Shown here in pieces: positions 6,473 through 6,672 of a stretch of DNA of 6,672 bases. This stretch comes from Rhizobacter sp. GTDB lineage: Bacteria; Pseudomonadota; Gammaproteobacteria; Burkholderiales; Burkholderiaceae_C. Where the stretch lies: NCBI GenBank assembly GCA_025351675.1, contig JANXVK010000671.1, positions 1-6,672 on the forward strand, in the 5' to 3' direction. The notes below the pieces were generated by a model that saw only the letters and a program-made list of their open reading frames with translations, ran no database searches and was not told the DNA's origin. A program made the translations under genes and the position numbers. Position 1 is the stretch's first letter. Every line of letters starts with the position of its first letter.

Positions 6473-6672
6473 ATGGCCTTCGCCAGCTTCGACTCCAAGA
6501 GCACCGGCGCGCCGATGTCCGAGATCAACATGGTGCCGTTGATCGACGTGATGCTGGTGCTGCTCGTGATCTTCATCATCACCGCGCCGCTGCTGACGCA
6601 GGCCGTCAAGCTCGAGCTGCCGAAGGCGAGTTCGCAGGTCAACGAACTGCGGCCCGAGAAGGTCGCGTTCTC
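6473..6672 (+). CDS. exbD: ExbD, TonB complex proton-channel subunit (N-terminal part, 3' truncated)
   Basis: Only the first 66 codons are present; the gene runs off the right edge. ExbD is a single-helix inner-membrane protein whose transmembrane Asp carries protons inside the ExbB pentamer and whose periplasmic domain meets TonB. A cytoplasmic leader of about 19 residues precedes the helix (about 20-42), containing [20 protein letters not shown] with the essential aspartate at residue 25, the same number as Asp25 of E. coli ExbD. It continues into [15 protein letters not shown], the usual start of the periplasmic part. The start is set by the AAAAGGAG site. As third gene of the operon, 27 bases after exbB, it completes the TonB motor set; TolR is the alternative family member but the tonB neighbour argues against it. 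Confidence 0.94.
   Translation, partial: MAFASFDSKSTGAPMSEINMVPLIDVMLVLLVIFIITAPLLTQAVKLELPKASSQVNELRPEKVAF

Overview
This window comes from the chromosome of a GC-rich Gram-negative bacterium. It has a TonB/ExbB/ExbD energy-transducing system, a periplasmic alpha-2-macroglobulin and a class A penicillin-binding protein, all of which imply an outer membrane and a periplasm. The strong third-position G/C codon bias and the look of the proteins suggest a betaproteobacterium of the order Burkholderiales. That placement is inference from memory of protein families, not a database match.

Layout. (1) Positions 2-2170, plus strand: the C-terminal 722 residues of a bacterial alpha-2-macroglobulin with an intact CLEQ thioester motif; its N-terminus lies off the left edge. 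(2) Positions 2167-4353, plus strand: pbpC (penicillin-binding protein 1C), overlapping the previous gene by four bases (GTGA). Inside it, at 4031-4062, is a hairpin-forming stretch of atypical codons that looks like a small palindromic element inserted in frame. (3) Positions 4368-4721, minus strand: a 117-residue four-helix membrane protein of the phage-holin-4/YvlD family, converging on pbpC with a 14-base gap. (4) Positions 4722-4902: a divergent intergenic region with a good Fur-box candidate (4810-4828) just upstream of tonB. (5) Positions 4903-6672, plus strand: a tonB-exbB-exbD operon, with exbD cut by the right edge.

How the genes work together. The first pair is the known bacterial A2M/PBP1C partnership, proposed as a periplasmic defence: A2M traps proteases that breach the outer membrane while PBP1C repairs damaged peptidoglycan. 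The second module is the inner-membrane proton-driven motor (ExbB/ExbD) with the TonB rod that powers outer-membrane receptors for siderophores, haem or other scarce nutrients; the Fur-like site suggests iron repression. The holin-like gene between them has no evident link to either.

No new multi-gene system is visible. The least expected features are the palindromic codon island in pbpC, the possibly cleavable N-terminus of PBP1C, and the composition of the TonB linker.
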